Below are positions 63,387 through 64,000 of a stretch of DNA of 64,000 bases, piece after piece (the first letter of the stretch is position 1; each line of letters begins with the position of its first letter). Below the pieces are notes generated by a model. It saw only the letters and a program-made list of their open reading frames with translations. It ran no database searches and was not told where the DNA came from. Source of the stretch: Ascidia mentula (taxonomy: Eukaryota > Chordata > Ascidiacea > Phlebobranchia > Ascidiidae); NCBI GenBank assembly GCA_947561715.1, contig OX387197.1, positions 6,693,001 to 6,757,000 of the forward strand, in the 5' to 3' direction. The translations under genes and the position numbers were made by a program.

Positions 63387-64000
63387 GTGAGTGGCAGTTA
63401 TTAGGTTTAGACGTGACTGCTGATGGTAGATCGTTGATAATGACAATAGTCATATATAATTTTGCGGCCATTCCCTCGAAGTATTGATTTTCAAATGTTC
63501 TGTGTATGGGGATTTGTTTTGCAAACAGGGAAAGCGTGTAAAAGTGCAAATGTCTAATTGGCATTTTGGGTTATTACACAAGACATCACATTTAAAATTT
63601 TTGAAGCCGTTTATACCTACATAGTTTAATAGCTTTGTTGGTAAAGATACCAGATATATATGACCATCAAGTGGATGTTATCAATGATAGATTAAGTATA
63701 ATTTACACATGCTTAAAATCTACAAGACTGCGGTAATCAGCGAATTTCTCATGTTTGGTGTTTTTGTCGTACAAGCTAAAACAAAATTGCAGCCTATTCG
63801 TGATTTGCAAACAAACGAAACACAAACGAATTTTAACAAACGTAATTTCACTTTTCTCCCGTCACCGCTTGTCAATGTGTGGTTATTGATTTAATTAATT
63901 TTTTAAAACCCGAGGTGGCGAAGCGGGTTTGGTTTCCCGCAGAACACATTAGTCGCACCGCAAACTTTAGGCTTATCATATTGATAATATTGCGAAACAA
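63387..64000 (+). other. GPCR intron 5 (partial) to window end
   Basis: No acceptor followed by a plausible receptor tail was found. The short open frame at 63709-63894 starts inside A/T-rich sequence and does not resemble a receptor tail. The final exon probably lies beyond 64,000. Confidence 0.5.

Noticed and set aside
63908..63960. tRNA-Leu/Ser-like A-box near the right edge
   Set aside because: No B-box or pairing acceptor stem follows.
1..64000. CRISPR arrays, operons, prokaryotic signals
   Set aside because: No regularly spaced direct repeats or ribosome-binding-site-led gene clusters; the genes are intron-rich and animal-type.

Overview
The window looks like animal nuclear DNA. Two genes lie on the + strand, split into many short exons with consensus GT-AG boundaries and introns from 72 bp to about 1.6 kb. 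A 1,182-residue chordate-style ADAMTS protein packed into 12.9 kb, in about 40 percent GC DNA, fits a compact chordate genome. An ascidian tunicate of the Ciona type is my best guess. That is inference; no rRNA or other marker gene is present to prove it.

Layout. Positions 1-38,925 contain no coding exon I can recognise. They hold scattered repeats, a pyrimidine tract, many full CRE palindromes and probably regulatory DNA. Positions 38,926-51,806 hold a complete metalloprotease gene of the ADAMTS6/ADAMTS10 class. Every junction keeps the reading frame, and the product runs from signal peptide to PLAC domain. Its 3' UTR probably ends near the AATAAA signals at 52,673-52,682. Positions 52,700-59,000 are intergenic and carry a hAT-type MITE, short repeats and degenerate hammerhead-like motifs. 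Positions 59,009-63,386 hold the first five coding exons of a rhodopsin-family GPCR (seven membrane segments through NPxxY). Its C-terminal tail exon was not found and probably lies past the right edge.

Main discoveries. (1) In the ADAMTS gene, two neighbouring exons (47,942-48,044 and 48,444-48,543) encode alternative versions of the same start of the Cys-rich domain. Using exactly one keeps the frame. Using both, or neither, creates an immediate stop codon. This is the hallmark of mutually exclusive exons. (2) The minus strand of a GPCR intron carries a complete hammerhead ribozyme fold at 63,091-63,143. Three more degraded hammerhead-like copies, all on the minus strand, occur elsewhere. 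(3) A 229-bp hAT MITE with a perfect 8-bp target duplication lies at 54,637-54,865. (4) The palindrome TGACGTCA occurs at least 16 times, against about one expected from base composition.

The two genes have no obvious functional link. One product is predicted to be a secreted extracellular-matrix protease and the other a plasma-membrane receptor.
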